Shown: positions 63,345-64,000 of the stretch, piece after piece | Layout of the letters: the number at the start of each line of letters is the position of its first letter | Numbering within the stretch: the stretch's first letter is position 1 | Assembly: GCA_020403265.1 (NCBI GenBank) | Contig: JADBXZ010000051.1 | Coordinates: forward strand, 62,001-126,000 | Direction: 5' to 3' | Length of the DNA: 64,000 bases | From: Bacteroidota bacterium | GTDB lineage: Bacteria > Bacteroidota > Bacteroidia > B-17B0 > Aurantibacillaceae | Program-made: the position numbers and the translations under genes | Notes under the pieces: generated by a model | Databases searched by the model: none | What the model saw: the letters and a program-made list of their open reading frames with translations, nothing else | Told to the model about the DNA's origin: nothing

Positions 63345-64000
63345 ATGCGGCATCTTTTCTATTTATTAATTATTCTTTTTTTTTCAAACATTAAAGCACA
63401 AAGCGTTGATTCCATTTTACTTGTTGCTAAAACACTTAAGCACGATACGGACAGAATAAATTTACTTTATAAACAGGGTTTTGATAAACGAACAAGTAAC
63501 CCGCAATACAGTTATGAATGCGCTAAAAAAGCAGAATCCTATGCCCAAAAAGTAAGTTTACCTTACTACTCAGCCAAAGTAAACAATTTATTAGGTATTT
63601 TATATTATAGAAAAGGTGAGCTCAAAAAAGCAATTACCTATCACATGAATGCTTTGAATATTAGAACTGCAATAAATGATAAAAAAGGCATGGCACTGAG
63701 CAATCTCAATTTAGGTAACGTATATACCGATTTGCATAATTATTCATTAGCAGAATCGTATTATTTGAAATCTTTACAAATTAATTCTGAGCTCAATAAT
63801 GAAGAGCAAATCAATAACTGTTTAATTAATTTAGGCACTTTGGCTTCACAACAAAGAAAAGACGAGGTAGCATCAGAATACTTCACAACTGTTTTGAATT
63901 CAGCCAAAAAAAACAACAATTATGAATTGCAAGCGATGTCGTTCAATAATTTAGCAGTAATAAAAATGAATACTCAAAAATTTGAAGAATCGATTGCGCT
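63345..64000 (+). CDS. TPR-repeat protein (C-terminus cut by window edge)
   Basis: The frame is open from ATG at 63345 to the window end (218 codons). The signal peptide is MRHLFYLLIILFFSNIKAQ. It is followed by tetratricopeptide repeats of about 40 residues: SAKVNNLLGILYYRKGELKK, ALSNLNLGNVYTDLHNYSLA, INNCLINLGTLASQQRKDEV and AMSFNNLAVIKMNTQKFEES. In Bacteroidota such N-terminal periplasmic TPR blocks usually precede a membrane helix and a histidine kinase, a SpoIIE phosphatase or a LuxR/DNA-binding domain; which one is beyond the window. Confidence 0.8.
   Translation, partial: MRHLFYLLIILFFSNIKAQSVDSILLVAKTLKHDTDRINLLYKQGFDKRTSNPQYSYECAKKAESYAQKVSLPYYSAKVNNLLGILYYRKGELKKAITYHMNALNIRTAINDKKGMALSNLNLGNVYTDLHNYSLAESYYLKSLQINSELNNEEQINNCLINLGTLASQQRKDEVASEYFTTVLNSAKKNNNYELQAMSFNNLAVIKMNTQKFEESIA

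Overview
The window is AT-rich chromosomal DNA from a member of the Bacteroidota. The evidence is four type IX secretion (T9SS) C-terminal sorting domains, a DnaE with a fused N-terminal proofreading exonuclease, a short CarB without the C-terminal regulatory domain, signal peptides ending before Q, and promoter -7 boxes of the TAnnTTTG type. I cannot place it below phylum with confidence. No rRNA, tRNA or CRISPR array was seen.

Layout. 1-14.4 kb: a partial T9SS-exported choice-of-anchor I protein, a PiT phosphate transporter, asnS, an FkbM methyltransferase, dnaE, a PH-domain protein, and a di-haem cytochrome c peroxidase lipoprotein with a small partner. 14.4-16.7 kb: a membrane protein, a 44-residue lipoprotein gene and a DUF4143 ATPase. 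16.9-21.3 kb: an accessory island. 21.3-35.1 kb: aconitase, a propeller/SpoIIE sensor phosphatase, a BNR-type T9SS protein, carB, and a miaA/MFS/hypothetical operon. 35.2-39.5 kb: an SGNH-SGNH-MBOAT O-acylation operon. 39.7-43.5 kb: two T9SS proteins carrying in-frame palindromic inserts, plus a truncated T9SS fragment. 44-64 kb: mostly housekeeping genes (ribD, ffh, an M48 protease, a Tat-type SOD, a biotin carrier, an M17 aminopeptidase, glutathione peroxidase, fbp, aroE, tex, an M61 peptidase) and the start of a TPR protein.

The island is the most unusual part. The last 70 bases of the intact aconitase gene (21275-21344) recur in direct orientation at 16915-16984 with five differences. Between the copies lie a DUF262/DUF1524 (GmrSD-like) gene, a truncated phospholipase-D-like gene, two decayed gene ends (one a clpC 3' end with its terminator), an intact lipoprotein gene, and two long attC-like modules that share a 16-base core. 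I read this as a remnant of an integrated, cassette-like element carrying a possible defence gene. No integrase is present.

A second theme is small palindromic elements. One family, with core TGAGCGTAGTCGAAG, occurs between genes inside a MITE-like structure next to aroE. It also occurs inside the reading frames of two T9SS proteins, where both copies encode the same short peptide, AERS(Q/R)SL. This resembles the in-frame palindromic elements known from Rickettsia.
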